Origin: RGIG4694 sp964501705
GTDB taxonomy: Bacteria; Bacillota; Clostridia; Oscillospirales; Ruminococcaceae
Reading direction: 5' to 3'
Length of the DNA: 6,046 nt
Assembly: GCA_964501705.1 (NCBI GenBank)
Contig: CAZCUQ010000106.1
Location: 1-6,046, forward strand
The translations under genes were made by a program, and so were the position numbers. Numbering within the stretch: position 1 is the first letter of the stretch; each line of letters starts with the position of its first letter. The notes below the pieces were generated by a model, which saw only the letters and a program-made list of their open reading frames with translations, had not been told where the DNA came from and searched no databases. Positions 5,779 through 6,046 of this stretch are shown piece after piece.

Positions 5779-6046
5779 CCTTACGCGTTAAATAATGTAT
5801 AAAGAGCTTTTTATAAGATTATCCCTGAGTTCCGTCCTTTAAACATTTGAAAATACAAAACTATTCTTTACATTCCACTACATAACATTCATTCCCCCTT
5901 ATTTATTAAATAATCTACTAACATACCTCCTTTCATCTGCCTTCATAATAAAAACGGTTCAGACAGGCAAAAATACGTCAATTTTTTTGAAATTTTTTAA
6001 ATTTTGGCATTATAGATAATTTTATATAAAATAAATTGTGCATAAT
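5779..6046. other. AT-rich non-coding region upstream of the lipoprotein gene
   Basis: No gene can be supported in these 268 bases on either strand. On the minus strand there is a TATAAT (6008-6013) without a good -35, and a near-perfect Shine-Dalgarno AAAGGAGG (5926-5933). Tiny frames of 11 codons (5924-5889) and 15 codons (5946-5899) lie beside it. A 14-bp AT palindrome sits at 6019-6032. A weak plus-strand promoter (TTGAAA, 18 bases, TATAGA) could serve a gene beyond the right edge. The region may be a long leader of the lipoprotein transcript. Confidence 0.55.

Noticed and set aside
5976..5981. TTGACG on the minus strand as a -35 box for the lipoprotein gene
   Set aside because: At 17 bases downstream there is only ACCGTT. 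The nearest -10-like sequence (TATTAT) is about 25 bases away, too far for a standard promoter.

Overview
The window looks like chromosomal DNA of a low-to-mid GC Gram-positive anaerobe, probably a gut- or rumen-type clostridium of the Oscillospiraceae (Ruminococcus-like). The reasons are the N-terminus of a PolC-type DNA polymerase III (a Firmicutes enzyme), strong AAGGAG ribosome binding sites, a consensus sigma-A promoter, a lipobox-bearing solute-binding protein, and an intracellular family-2 glycoside hydrolase. The lineage is inferred; there is no rRNA or other marker here to prove it. All four convincing genes are on the minus strand, so transcription runs from high to low coordinates.

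Layout in the direction of transcription. 6046-5710: a long AT-rich region with no convincing gene. Near its end is a GC-rich stem-loop (5744-5778) just upstream of the ribosome binding site of the next gene. 5709-4402: a secreted lipoprotein of the ABC-transporter solute-binding family, preceded by an in-frame hexanucleotide repeat that encodes its first residues. 4401-3972: an intergenic region holding a small repeat-like element of about 209 bp with inverted ends and an internal 8-bp hairpin. 3971-3943: an almost perfect extended -10 promoter. 3868-1121: a large cytoplasmic GH2 glycoside hydrolase. 1102-566: a flavin reductase-like FMN-binding protein. 553-1: the N-terminal 184 codons of polC, cut by the window edge.

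The last three genes are packed with gaps of 18 and 12 bases, each gap carrying the next ribosome binding site, and no terminator is visible between them. They probably form one transcript from the promoter at 3971-3943, which would put a replicative polymerase behind a sugar-processing gene. The solute-binding protein suggests sugar or oligosaccharide uptake and the GH2 enzyme suggests processing inside the cell, but no permease or ATPase genes are in the window, so that link is inference.

The items most worth a second look are the inverted-repeat element and the open frame running through it, the stem-loop whose loop is complementary to the lipoprotein's Shine-Dalgarno sequence, the hexanucleotide repeat at the lipoprotein start, and the GH2-flavin reductase-polC gene order. 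I saw no tRNA, rRNA, CRISPR array, transposase or defence genes, and I cannot point to a new multi-gene system.
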